Shown here in pieces: positions 37,974 to 50,288 of a DNA stretch of 64,000 nucleotides (position 1 is its first letter; every line of letters starts with the position of its first letter). The notes beneath the pieces are model-generated. The model worked only from the letters and a program-made list of their open reading frames with translations. It had not been told where the DNA came from and did no database searches. This DNA comes from Eutypa lata (lineage: Eukaryota > Ascomycota > Sordariomycetes > Xylariales > Diatrypaceae): contig JAKULF010000011.1 of the NCBI GenBank assembly GCA_022661535.1, positions 186,001-250,000 on the forward strand, written 5' to 3'. The position numbers and the translations under genes are program-made.

Positions 37974-38830
37974 TATTTTGGAGATTTCCCCGCATTGTAT
38001 AGTCCAGTCAGCGAGCTTCATTGTCCCAGAGCTCTTTCGTCCTGTATCTACCCCCCTCCTCTTCGGAATATCCCAAGGGCCAGAAGGGAGGGAAGAGAAA
38101 ACATATACGAAATGCGAATTAAGACAGAAGCAAATTCTGATTAGCTGATCAGCTGACTGGCTGAGGCTGGAACGCGGGTTTCGGACATAGGGGCCGGTGA
38201 TTTTCATCCAATCAATAGCTGCTCGGTGACCTTTACCAACGCTCTAGGCACGCATGATGGACAGACTAGACGAGAAAGTGTGAGATAGAGGGAGGGAGAG
38301 AGAGAGCAGCTAGTCGCGAGCAAGCAAAGCAAAGCGAAGCAAAGCAAGCAGCTAGCCTATGATATGCGAGCGGCAGCGGCGCAGCGGCGTTGGCTTTTCT
38401 GGAGGGGTTGCTGTAAGTAAGTTAAGTAGGTAATTGTATGTATTGTATGTATGTATGTATGTACGTAAGTAGGTAAGGTAAAGAAGAAGGGGTGGAAAAG
38501 AAAAAAAGAGAGAAAGAAAAATGAGGAAATGCCTCGGAGATTTCTTCTCCCTGATACGATCTAGTAGCTACTTACTTTCCTCTCCCTCGTCGCAAACATT
38601 TTATTTTCCTTTTAATTGAGTCTCTCTCCATCCTACTTCCTTTTTGCTTTCGGGCAACCCCCCCAGTCTCGCCCCCTTTCCAAAAGGGAAAGTCGCTGAA
38701 ATTCTCGCGGCCAACAAGGAATCAACAACCCCAAGTCTCGAGTAACTCAAACCGTTCCCTTATTATTATTTTTCCTATTATTCAATACCTTCCTTGCTTG
38801 TCTGCCCTGCCTCTCGTCAGCTTTGCCCGA

Positions 38831-38930
38831 CCTGAACCAGACCAGACCAGACCTGATCTGACCTGACCTGATAGCCTGATAGCCTGATAGCCTGACAGCC
38901 TGACAGCCTGACCAGACCGATCAGACCTGG
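38831..38930. repeat. CCTGA-based minisatellite
   Basis: Tandem units of CCAGA, CCTGA, CCTGATAG (three copies) and CCTGACAG (two copies), about 530 bp upstream of the Zn2Cys6 start. Confidence 0.85.
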
Positions 38931-39103
38931 CCCACCGGCCCCGACTTTGTCAGTAACAGTCCAGTCTTTGCCCTGCCCGGCTATTTGTTCTCACACACCA
39001 CAGCATCCAACTGTTCCCACATCCCGCTCAGCCGCCGCCCCTGTCCACCTCGTACGTAACCTTACCAAGTTCCCATAGTGGAGAGAGGGAGAGAACACGC
39101 AAC

Positions 39104-39138
39104 TGTGTATGTGTGTATGTGTGTGTTGTGTGTGTGTC
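39104..39138. repeat. (GT)n microsatellite
   Basis: Interrupted GT run in the leader of the Zn2Cys6 gene. Confidence 0.85.
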
Positions 39139-39457
39139 CGCGCGCATAATATTTCTTGCTTTCGAGAGAGGAGTCTTAGTAATAATCCATACAGGCGCGT
39201 GAGCGCAGGCGCACAGCACACACTCATAACACAACACACAGTACCTACCTACCTACCTGGATCTACTGTACCTACTCTACTGTTACAGCCTTACTAACGT
39301 TAAGCTGGGACCGGATTCTTCCGCCCCCCTGGGTTGGGTTCGCGCGAATTCTCTCTATGTATGTATGTGCTCCCCAAAAAAACGCAACACATAAGCTGGA
39401 AGATCTCTTTTATCGCAAGAGCGCACGCCGCCGCAAGCAGCCTCTGTTGCCTTTGCT

Positions 39458-42400
39458 ATGCAGTGTGATGGCGACCGTCGCGAATCACCACTACCACCAC
39501 CACCACCACCACAGTCGTCTCCACTCAACGCTGTCCTGAAAGCCACAGGTGGTACTAGGGCACAATTACCACCACCACCACCGCTACCCCCAGCAGCAGC
39601 GACGACAGCTACGGCTACGGCTACGGCTACGGCTGCGACAACGACGATCTTGACGACTAAAGTGAGAAGGGAATCTAGTGCCGGACTGGCGGCGGAGAAG
39701 AGGACGGTATGCGATCATTGCCGTAGGAGACGTATGTACTACTGCCTTTCTCCTTTTTTTTATGTTCCTCTTTTCGTGCCTGTCTTACTGTCTTATATCT
39801 TGTATATACATATGCGTATAATATCTACATGTCCACTCCCCACAGGCGCTGTGTTCCTCGCGTCGTTTTTGTGTTTCTACCTCGGGTTACACGCCCAGAT
39901 TACTGGGGGTGGGTTCATCTCCAATAGAGAGAGGACCGAACGACATTTCGAGTTACCGATACACCCACACACTGTCACTTACCAGTTACCGTTTACCACC
40001 ACCACCCGACGAACCATGCTAGGGCTTCTTTATTGATTTCCTGGGGCTGACTTGGATCCATTTTCTCCATAACCCCCCACCCCCTTTTTTTCCCTTCTGT
40101 TCTTACGCAGTAGCTAGTGGAATGAATTATTTGATCACGGACAGCGATTGATTGACACAAGGAACTTGTTTTTTTCCTTCATTTCTAGGGATCCGCTGCG
40201 ACGGCCAGCTTCCGTGCCAGCAATGCAAGAACGCGACGCTCACCTGCAAGCGCGACCACGTCCCCAAGAAACGCGGGCCGAAGCGCGGGCATGGCCGTGT
40301 CATTAACGAGCTGCGCGCGAGGGAGCTCGCGCTTAGGGACTCTAACAATAGCGCCTGCAACTCGGATGGCGACACCGAGGCCGACGCGTACGTGTCTTCC
40401 ATGTCATACGCGTCGGTGCCGGTGCCCGTACCTATACCTACCGGCACAGCGACAACTGCAATGACAATGCACTCGAACACCACCACCTCACTCACCTCTC
40501 CGCGATCGCTATCATCCTCGTCCGGATTCGTCCCGTGGGGGACGACGCCGGCCTCGTTGTCGCTGTCGTCATCAGCACCGCCGCCGCCTAGGATGACAAG
40601 GGAATTAAGGAGAACGCCGTTCACGACGAGGGCGTTCCGCCCCAACAGCCGGAGTTATCTCCACCTAGTACCGCAGTGCGTTGACCTCTACTACCGGCAC
40701 GTGTACCCGATCATGCCGCTACTATACATGCCTTCAATACGGGCGGCAGTTTCGCGGCCGGGGGGCATGGAGTCTACGGAGCGAAACCTCATCTACGCGC
40801 TTTGCGCGTTGACGGCGTTCCACATGTCGGGGAAGTCATTGTCGTCGCCGACGATGGGGGCGGCGGTGCCGGCTCCAGCGCCGAGCTGGGAGGCGGTGGG
40901 GCGCTTCTTCCTGGACGAGTGCATCGCGGCGCGGCAGGGGTACGACTTTCTGGAGGACGTGTCGTTGGGGGCTGCTGTGTCTAGCTTCTGGCTCAGCACC
41001 AGTTTCTTCGAGATCAGTCAGAGCCGTAAGAGCTGGTACTACCTACGCGAGGCGCTGAACCTCGCGCTGGATCTCGGCCTCCACGACGACGCCTCCTACC
41101 TCGGGCTCGCGCCTGAGGACGCCCTCTGCCGCCAGCGCGTCTTCTGGATCCTGTTCATCACCGAGCGCAGCTTTGCCATATTGCGCAACAAGCCTCTGAC
41201 GCTGCGCCGCACGCCGCGCCTCCCCGCCCGTGGCCACGCCTACGAGGACCCCGAAATCCACGCCGGGTTTATCAAGCTCGTGCGCAGCTATATGCCCCTC
41301 GACGAGAACTTCGTGAATGCGTGGAACGACGGCAGCGACCCCAGCGTATCGGCGGCGACGTACCTGCACCTGCAGGAGATCTTGGCACAACCCCTGGACT
41401 TCTTGGGAAGGGCGCGGAAGAGGAAGGGGTCATCGTCGTCTTCAGCCGCCACCGCTACCGCTGCCGCCCTAAACGCGGCAGGCACGACCATGAACGGCGG
41501 TGGGGCCGGGGCTGCCGGGGCTGCCGAGGAGACGGAGCCGACCGCGATCCAAAAGGCTGACCTCCTCATGACGCAGCAGTGGTTACGGCTTATCGTATGG
41601 CAGTCGTCGCTCCAGCAGCAGCTGCTCTCGACGGTGGCACCTCACGAGTGCATGACGTTCTCGTTCCCGCTGTCGATCGCACGCGACACGGTGGCTGCGC
41701 TACAGCCGCTGCCGAGCCACGCCATCGAGGTGCACGGCATGGGCATCTTCGAGAAGCTGTTCGAGATCGGTGCGTGTTGCGTCCAGATACTCGGGGCGTA
41801 CGACTCTGGGGGAGTGGGAGCGAGCAGCCCGCACCACTTCCAGCCGCAGCACCACCAATACCACCGGCCGTTTGGGGGTGGAGGTGCTGGTGGTAGTAGC
41901 GGCAGTAGTAGCGCGATGATGATGATGGTGGACCGTGCCGACGTCGCCACGGGGATGGACCACCTCAGGGGCGACCTCTCCCTTCTGACGCAAGGGGGCC
42001 GGGCGGGCATCCACACGGACCCGCTTGAGTTCTTCGTCAAGATGCTGAGCGCTAGCCCGAACAGCCGGACCCAGTTCGCCGAGAAGCTCATCATGCTCGC
42101 GAGCGAGTCGCCGGGCAGTATGCGGACGGCGCTGAGCCCGGCTCCGTCCACAAGCACGACGTCTAGTACGAGAACCGAAGAACCGCTGGGTACTAGTGGC
42201 AGTGGTGGTGGTGTTTTGGGCGAGGTTTCTGATGACATTGATAATAATAACAATGTGGCTCAAGACGAGAACACGTTCGTCTTGAAAACGGAGCTCCCTG
42301 CGGAAAATACTGGTAATGGTAGTGGTAGTAGTAGTATGGAAGGCATCAAAGAGGTTCCGGGGTGGGGGGCACATGCGGGTGGTACTACTACCTCTAGCCT

Positions 42401-42689
42401 GTCAATTAATACGGAACTTGGCATGATGGGCGGAGGCACCACGACGACGTCGATATCCCGATTCTCGGACCTGACCGGCAACGGTGAGGACTACGGGATC
42501 GGAACTACGTCTCCGAACCACTTCGGGGGACGTGGCGGCGGCCCTTGGTCGGCTCCAGTTGGAGGGGCCTTCTTCGGCGAGATGGAGATGGCGGCACACG
42601 AGGGTGTAGTAGACGACGACGACGAGATGGCGAACGTGCCCCGGACACAGCCTGGGGGCTTCTCGAACGGGATGCTGGGCGTTTGGTGA
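39458..42689 (+). CDS. Zn2Cys6 fungal-specific transcription factor
   Basis: Two exons, 39458-39731 and 40189-42689, give 924 residues. The binuclear zinc cluster is built across the junction: CDHC-RRR on exon 1, then RIRCDGQLPCQQC and KNATLTC on exon 2, i.e. C-x2-C-x6-C-x5-C-x2-C-x6-C at residues ~85-111. It is followed by KKRGPKRGHGR, a linker type I associate with carbohydrate regulators such as AmyR/MalR, but this is weak. The fungal-specific regulatory domain spans ~residues 170-430 (YYRHVYPIMPLLYMPSIR, SRKSWYYLREALNLALDLGL, RQRVFWILFITERSFAI). N- and C-terminal arms are Ser/Gly/Pro/Thr low complexity. The N-terminal ~80 residues include Pro and Ala-Thr repeats. It should be a nuclear DNA-binding regulator; targets unknown. 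Confidence 0.88.
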
Positions 42690-45600
42690 CATGATAGACG
42701 GACGGACGGACGGACGGACAACGAACGGCAATGGCGGCGTGAGGGTGATTGACGGCGGCATGGCATGGCATGGCATGGCGTGGCGTAACGTAGTCCGGAT
42801 ACTATATAGTAGTGTTTATGTTTTTTTGATGCCTCTTTCGCAAATGTAAATGACTGACGCCCTGGAGATTGATTGCTCTAGGGACTTGACCTCTAAAAAA
42901 AGAAGAAGGAAAAAACAGAAGCAGAATACTCGCCCCATAAAGCGCATTGAGGATTTATCATGTACCACCTAACCCAACATGACTCACACCTGGAAGAAGT
43001 CTCTCCGAGAGAAGCTTTTAGTTAGCGAATTGATGATTATTATCCCCACTCCCCCCCCCTTCGATGATGGGAGGACGAACATGTAACTGTAACTACAACC
43101 AAACAAACAAGACAGTGAGTACCTAGCCGAGACAGACATTGAAAAAAAAGAAGAAAAAAAAAAGACGTAGGACATTTAGTTAGTTTATCTCTGTTCAGCT
43201 GTTAGTTATCGTTTCCTGACTACAACACAACCTAAACGTCAGGTCAGGTCTCGGAAGCTGACATACTGTTTAGTTTTAGGCGTACGGTACGGAGTTGGAA
43301 CCTGAGCGACATCGGAAAATCCAACCTTGATGGATTTCTTTTTGTTTTTATTTGGGTTCTACATGTGATGCCATTTCTCGATGTTGTGGATCGTCGTGCA
43401 TGATCGTAAAGCTTACTTTGGGTACCTAGTTATGTATTGGAGATGGAAACATGTAAGAGTAGTGCGATGTCGTACATACATAATAACTAACTATATGTAT
43501 GTAACTATGTTGTACGTGATCTTTGGTGATCCTTCCGATGAGCTCCACCTGATTGCATAAGTAGGTATTCAGGTTAGAAGTATGTGTGTATGCATGTAAC
43601 TTGAAGAGGGATTGAGAGAGGACAACATTGAAGAAATAGAAACAACTACTTGTTATATGAAGTAGGTATGTATATAGGTAGGCAAGTAGGCGTTCTTTTA
43701 GAGCTTGCTAACTTGCTGTGCAAGGTCTTTTAGATATCATACTTGTCATTATTTACGTATATACTGTATATATGTATACCTAGGTATATAGCATAAATAA
43801 AACACCTACAATACTTGAAAGTCTTATACGAAGTAGTTATAAGTAATGGGTTAAACAATTGCAAAGAATATTGATGTTGAATGTAGTCGGGATCACCAGA
43901 TGATCAAGTAACGTTAGGCCTCAATGATATGAAACATATGCTTATTATAACAAGTGCTAATAAGAACGGAATACTTGATATATCTGTATCCACGTATGTA
44001 GTCAAGCCACTATGTTACGCGTCTGCACGTGTACCTCTCTCTGCATGCGCGGTTGAACGTGACGACTATTCCTAGCCAGAGGTAGTTATTTAACTAGGAC
44101 TTTAATTAAAGCTAAGTGACTGGATAGAATTAGGGCGGCATAGCATAGATTCTTCGCGTCGCGGCAACTCTACGCGGTTGATTTTATCGCGACGAACTCA
44201 ATCCTTCCCGTACGCTAGTTAGTTGGAGATGCGAATCTAACTTCATGCAAGCTCTTAAAGAGACCGACGAGGAACAAGTCCACTTTCGGGATGAAACCGG
44301 AGTCGTCATTGGTTGCTTCAACGAACTGGAGACAAACCCAAAAGCCTCATCCGGTCTCCGCCTGCCAATGACGTTCCACATCACATAACTATGAGACAAC
44401 TGTGATTAGCGGTTGATTATTAGGGATTTACTTAACCTGATTAGGTTCCTAGGCTGCCTTATAAACTGGTAAACTCCAATCAGAGCATTTCGAGACCCTA
44501 GAGATTTCCCGGTTCAGGAGATCCGGTTTGCCAGTCTGACCCGACCGGACTGGACTCTGCATAACACCCCCTTGTTATTTCATCACAGCTGCTAGTTAAT
44601 TACCTAGTTAATTAGCTTTGATGTGATTACACGAGATTCGTACCCGGTATATACCTAAATTTGACACAAAATGTCTTGTTAATGGTATCTACAATATATT
44701 AGACCAGCATGGAGGTAGGTCATTGTTGCCTGTATTACTACTCCGTAGGTGAGTTTTGTAAGGAGTTGAGTAGCAGAAAGAGGTTTGATGCAAGAGACCT
44801 GTTGGTGTTCAGAGACAAGACAAGAGATCATAGGTAAGTAATCTCACACTAATGTAAGGTGCCTGGGCCCCTCATTTAAATCCCTGTTGTTAGGGCCTCT
44901 TGGGTTTCCAGAGAGAAGGAACAGGTAATATGACAGGGATTACGGTGACAGTTATTAGTGCACCTAGTGTGCTAGACCCACTTCAAGTCGTGAGGTACGT
45001 ACAATACCAGGGTAACTATTGCCGTTTAGGAGATAAAGTATTTCATAGGTTACTGGGTTAGTTTGTAGGGGAATTGATTCCTTTTCCTATGTACGTAGGA
45101 CATACCTAACTGAAGTTCCTATCAATACAACCTCAAGAACAGCTGAAGTTGAACATTGGAGTTTTCTTCCTCTTCCCACGTCCTCACACCTCATACCTCA
45201 CACTCTAAGTACTCACATTTCGCGTCTTCAACCGTCCTGAAGCTGTACGGAGCTTTGAGACTTCAAGTCAAGGTTTCCCTTGTCTCCTGTTACCCTTCAG
45301 TTTTTACCTCGTTCAATTGCTGCCCGAACCTTTTAGCTCTGAATATTAATATTACCTGCATTTCTTTTTTCTTACACCTACATACTTTACGTCTGGAGCT
45401 GCAGCTTTTCAGCTATAAGCTCCTCCGACAACGCTTGCTTATTTTATACCTTAGCTTAACTAAAAGCTCTCTGTCACATCTGAAGAGCCAATGATGAGCA
45501 GTGGTCCTTGAGACAAACGAATGGCAAACACATCAAACCTCCTAGCCACCACCCAACCAATCCTACCTACCTATTGTGAGCTGGTTATCATCTCTAGACC

Positions 45601-46014
45601 CTCCAACATACAGGCTCCTACCGAGGAAGCAATAAGCATTCCTGGTCCACAGGGTTAGAAACCGAGTGGTCGGTCTGTATAAATGTGTAACCAAACATAT
45701 TCAAGACGAGATAAGAGCTTAGCTACATTCCCAGTATAACTCTTAAATACCCAATACCTACCTACCTCGGGGAACTTCCTCGAAAGAAACATCGAACGAC
45801 TTGCCCCGCCGTGACCAATATTTGCGCCTTCAACTAGCATCACCCTTGTGGTTACCAATCCCGTTCTCCCCGGCCGCCAGCCACCTTTTCAATTCACCTA
45901 TACAATCCCCTCCAACTGACCTATATGGTGAGTTGTCATAAATGACCTAACTAGGATACGGCTGGTCTGGATCGGGAGAATACGGGGTCGCTTTTTTGGT
46001 TGGGCGCATATATC
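42690..46014. other. Intergenic, no gene seen
   Basis: Starts with a GGAC tetranucleotide run (42,697-42,719) and GGCAT repeats (42,759-42,780) just after the Zn2Cys6 stop. It continues AT-rich with TAGG motifs to the next gene. No coding frame with family resemblance. A segment at 44.7-45.0 kb looks different in texture but shows no recognisable element ends. Confidence 0.55.
42697..42719. repeat. (GGAC)n microsatellite
   Basis: Six GGAC units in the 3' UTR region of the Zn2Cys6 gene. Confidence 0.9.
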
Positions 46015-48730
46015 ATGGATGGCATAGGACGTGAAAAGGAGCCGCGAGAGCGCCTCCGCCAGTCTCAATATAATCGTGTTCCTTCTCGAGCGAGCACGGT
46101 TGGCAGTGCAAACACCCACATGACTTCCAGGACAGCTAGTAGTTCTTCGTCGCAATCGCCAATTGCGGCACAGTCGACTCCACATTCAATACACAGTCAT
46201 CGCCGCTCAAATAGTGGCAGGAATCTGGAAATTTCTCGGCCTTCATCCAGACTATCGAAGGAGATTGGTGTCGAGTCACGACAGACAGATCTGCCGGTTT
46301 CAAGTTTTCTACAGGAGCGATTAGAACAACAGAGGAGAGCTGAGAGTGAAAGACTCACCAGGAACATGGTCGGGGATTTAAGTGCTTCAACTGGCGACAT
46401 TAGGGATCGAGATATTCGTAGTTCGCCGGGGAGATGCTCAACTTCTGCGGGGCGGCGATCGCAGCCAAATACTGAAGAAGATGATGCTAATAACAACAGC
46501 ATGGGCCTTAAAGAGATGGAGAAGGTATGTGAAACCCCAATATTACCCCGTGACGCAGGAAGGGAAGACTGATTATGTTTCCGAAGACCGTCTGCACATT
46601 GCACAAGCAGAACTTCGATTTGAAGTTAGAGTTGTATCATAGACGTGAGCGACAAGATGCCCTAGAAGAGAAGGTACAGAGATTGGAGGCAGAGAATGCA
46701 GAGATAAGAGGGATGCGAGAAAAGTTTGACGAGGATATGGCAAAGAGAGACAAAGCAGTCAACGAAGCTGTAGACATCATCGTCCGGTTAGAAGCAAAAG
46801 TCGACGACTTACTCCGGGAGAAGGAAATGGTTAGGCAGGTCGAATCAAATGGGTCTTACTGTCATTCCCGCTCTGACCAATCCGAACATCTCGATGACGA
46901 TGGCGCTCCTTTAACACCGAAAATGAAGGGTCTCGAGTTTTTTGGAATGATGGATGGTGCTAAGAGCTTAGAGCGAGTGCCTAGTTTCCTGTCCGAGCGA
47001 AGCGAACAAACAGAAAACCTGCGGAATGTGGTTATGGGAGGTCTACAAAGTTTGTCCCACATGCGCACGGTGTCGGGGTCGAGCTTCGCTCCCAGTGATA
47101 TTAATCGTATCGCTAGCCCGAGCCTCAGTGTGCTCAGCGAAAGTTCGTTCGTTAGCGTTTATGGCTCCAAGAATGAGCATAGCGAATTGTCAACGGGCTT
47201 GGACACCGAATTGACAGGTGCGAATAATACTCATCTAGATGGGCGGCTATCTACACCTGCAAGGGAAGATAGTAACCAGGAGGAAATGAACCAGACGAGT
47301 CCACCTTCAAGTTGGACGCCGAAGGGTCCTCCTCCAGCAAGCGCCAGTTTCTCTACCCATATACAATTTCCGAATAACGTCATTGCTACTACCTCACCGC
47401 TGCAGAAGCTTGAGATGCTTGAAAAGCAACTACCCAGCAGAGCGGATATGCCAAGGTCGTCTACATTCGGCCAACCTCGGAGTATGCCTAACTCGTCGCC
47501 TGCTCGATCTACGAGACCGGCACATGCTACGACTAGACAGGAAAAGCGAAATAGTGTTCAAAGGATCGTCACCAATGGCACAACTAATAAGGAGCTTGCC
47601 AACGCCCACGTGCTACCACCGACGCCTGATACAGTTGCTTCATCGACCTTACGCAAACACAAGAACCTCACTAGTTCTCAGGATAGCCTTCAGGAAGGCA
47701 GCCTTCCAACTCGTCAAGAGAGGTCGGATACATTCGGTCTCAACAATAGTTATCAACCTTCTCCTAAAATGAGGGACATTCCTGACCAACGAGCGTCCAT
47801 AACAGCGTTCACAGGTCGTGTGAACCTTCCGATGCCGCCAATCAACACCGATTTACTACCCCAGATCAACCATCACGCTTCTCTCGGCCTCCCACCTCGC
47901 CCTCGCTCTGCCGACGAGACTACAATCTCACGCCACCGAGCTAATAGCTGGATCTCTGATTCGGATTCTGACGGTGGAGTTGACGCACATTCCGAAGAGA
48001 GCACATTCGACTACTGGATGCGTGAGAGCATAAGGCCGAATGCGCACCACGATGTATCGAGCCAGATGAAGGGTGAACGAAAGCCCTCGCCTGACTTATT
48101 TTCATTCCCAACCGATTCTAAAGGTTGGGGAACGGACGCTATCTTTGGCGCAATGCGAGGGCATGCCTTTCTTGGCTCCCCTGCTCCCGGTTTAAAGCGT
48201 GAGCGCATTGACGATATGACAACATCGTTAGGAGAAACCTCAGACACAATGGCCTTCGACCCCCAGGAGATGGGCTACGCTCCACCCACACCTGACCGTC
48301 GGTCTAGCCTTCATGCACGTACTGGTAGCTCAAATAAAGTACCTTCAGTAGCCGGGAAGCCTAAGAAGACACCCGCTCAGAATTCCAGCGCGAACAAAGC
48401 GATGAACACGAAGGGCAGAAGCAATAGTATAGATTCTGCCAAAGTCCATTTTACACCCGAGGCACCCCCAAGCACAGGCAGGCGCAACCAGTACCCGCCC
48501 CTCTCCGGCCAGGGAATGCGGCGCAGCCTCGGCTTCAACAACATATTCCGGAGGTCCGGGTCGGAAAGCCAGGGCAGCAGCACTGCTCCGGCAAGCGCCA
48601 CCGAGGCCACGTTCCCCTCTAACGCCGTCCCGCTACCGCCGCATGTCATGTCCAATTTCTCCACGCGCACCTCCGGGAGAAGCAGCGTGCCTCCGCCGCC
48701 TACCATGCCGTGGGCGTTGCGACCGCCCCC

Positions 48731-48764
<34 letters not shown>

Positions 48765-49046
48765 ATCCAAGAGGATGATCTCCATAGCGCTACCCCTCCC
48801 CCGATCCTACGCAATCGTGGGCTGTCGCAGCCTCCGGGTCCAGAGCCGGCGGACTCTTCTTTCACCGAGCAGCAGCAGCAGCAGCAGCAGGGTGTCGCTT
48901 CACTTCCAGGCCACTTGGAGGAAACAGGCGCTGCTCCTACGTCGTCATCGCCGGTGGGTGCGGCACAGAACCCGGGAAAGCGGAGATGGCTCAACCTCTC
49001 GAGGATGAGCAACTCCTTGAAGAATCGTAGCGGTAATGGCCAATAG
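46015..49046 (+). CDS. Centrosomin N-terminal motif (Cnn_1N) protein, spindle-pole/MTOC type
   Basis: Two exons, 46015-46524 and 46587-49046, give 989 residues with phase-0 junction. Across the junction the sequence reads MGLKEMEK-TVCTLHKQNFDLKLELYHRR, the centrosomin motif 1 shared by Mto1, Pcp1 and ApsB, which recruits gamma-tubulin complexes to microtubule-organising centres. A coiled coil follows (ALEEKVQRLEAENAEIRGMR and about 60 residues more, to ~residue 260). The remaining ~700 residues are disordered, Ser/Pro/Thr-rich, with a Gly-Val dipeptide tract from GGGGTC repeats and a 7-Gln run. The first ~170 residues are Ser/Arg-rich. The motif makes a role in microtubule nucleation likely; which of the fungal paralogues this is cannot be decided here. 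The start is the first ATG in frame. Confidence 0.82.
48732..48764. repeat. (GGGGTC)n coding repeat
   Basis: Five hexanucleotide units encoding alternating Gly-Val inside the Cnn_1N gene. Confidence 0.9.
48870..48890. repeat. (CAG)7 coding repeat
   Basis: Pure CAG run encoding seven glutamines in the Cnn_1N gene. Confidence 0.9.
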
Positions 49047-50288
49047 ATAAGGCCAGGTGATTGTTTTTTTGGAGAGAGTGAAGAACATCTGATTAGTTGA
49101 TTGGTTGATTGACTGACTGTACAATACGAACCGGACCTGGCTTGGTGTTTAAACTTCCCATTTGGAGAACTGCATTACTAATTCATTCAACTCGGCGTTA
49201 AAAAGGGAAGGCCAATTGGTGCCCTTGGTTAGTTAGGTGGAAGGTTATTCAAGCAGGCGTTGGTTGGTTGGTTGGTACGGCGGTCTATTGCCGATTCCCT
49301 TCAGGTTGTCTTTGAAAGGGGGGAAAGGAGTTGGACTACTTAAGAAGGTAGCAAAGCTAACCTGGATAGCTTTCTGGACCACAGTTGTAGAATACTGATA
49401 TCACAATAATGCTTTTGCCATCACTTAAGTTTGCTTGCTTGCTTCGAAGTAAAGGGTGGTTATATTTTAAATACAACATGGTCTATCGCGCATTATGTTC
49501 CTTTGATAGTATCATACCAAACCACACCCTCACTAGATGTATCACTTACCATGTAACATGACGAGTGGCTATCATGTTGGATATGCAGTAAGTTAGAGGT
49601 TATACGTACTTGACTACGTAGTATAGCCACTGGGCAACCATCAAGGTTAGGTATAATATATATATTAGGTCTAGGTTGATGCTATAGGAACTCTCCGTTT
49701 TCTTCCGCCGAACGGAGTTGTCCGTGAATCCGCCGTATCTCTCCACTCTTCTTCTTCCCTATCAAGACCCTCGCACAACATCAGACCAGTTGAATATCAA
49801 ACAACCTTGCCTATTGCCTTGGTGATCATTATCATTACCAGAAAACAGGGCCCCAAATAACCCTGCCCTCCCCCCCGCATTCTGGCAGTGAGCCGATTTG
49901 CTATCCTAACACTATGTAGTATCAAATCTTACCCTTTTTCAGTTACCTCAAGATAGTATGTATGCTTTAGATAGCCACTTGACTGCACTACCTAACCGGT
50001 GCTCTTATCTCCAGTGCATCCATTGATAATGAGATACGATAGACTCCGATCCGATGATAAGTTATTGCCGGTCGGCCAGCGTTTTGTCTTGCGAACTCCT
50101 ATTCGCTGTTTTGTCGTTTAGCTGTGGATTGGTCAGATACAGGTAGAGAGGGACATATGTATGTATAAGTGCCCCTGCAGCAGGTTAGCTGGCTGCAGAC
50201 GAACGCGATCTTGGCCTTATTCATTCATTCGATACCACCACCACCACCACCCATCATCAGCTCCCACAGCTAAGCGAATTCGTTACCT
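49047..50288. other. Intergenic with MFS promoter
   Basis: 3' UTR of the Cnn_1N gene and the promoter of the MFS transporter. Contains GATA-type motifs near 50,004-50,061 and a CCACCA run just upstream of the MFS start. No gene seen. Confidence 0.6.
50004..50061. promoter_or_regulatory. Cluster of GATA-factor motifs upstream of MFS transporter
   Basis: CTTATCT (50,004-50,010, AGATAAG on the minus strand) and TGATAAG (50,055-50,061) both match HGATAR, with a weaker TGATAAT between them. They lie 230-285 bp before the start codon. GATA factors of the AreA/NIT2 type control nitrogen-scavenging permeases, including Dal5-type genes, so a role is plausible. Short motifs like this are common in AT-rich DNA. 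Confidence 0.35.

Larger units (their letters stand above)
34440..39457. other. 5-kb intergenic region and leader of the Zn2Cys6 gene
   Basis: No convincing gene. AT-rich to about 36 kb. From 38.3 kb the sequence becomes pyrimidine- and repeat-rich, as expected for a long fungal promoter or 5' leader. Repeats include CA (37,941-37,973), GCAAA near 38,325, GTAT near 38,440-38,463, a CCTGATAG minisatellite (38,831-38,930), GT (39,104-39,138) and TACC (39,241-39,257). Confidence 0.55.

Noticed and set aside
37719..38207. 162-residue minus-strand frame
   Set aside because: It includes a translated CA microsatellite (alternating Val-Cys) and shows no domain.
39458..40036. Stand-alone 192-residue Pro/Ala/Thr-rich protein
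   Set aside because: It is exon 1 of the Zn2Cys6 gene plus retained intron; the zinc cluster is completed only after splicing.
44700..45020. Possible solo LTR
   Set aside because: The texture differs from the flanks, but I could find neither matching terminal repeats nor a target duplication by eye.
45156..45494. 112-residue plus-strand frame before the Cnn_1N gene
   Set aside because: Ser/Leu-rich pyrimidine-tract translation without resemblance; more likely leader or promoter sequence.
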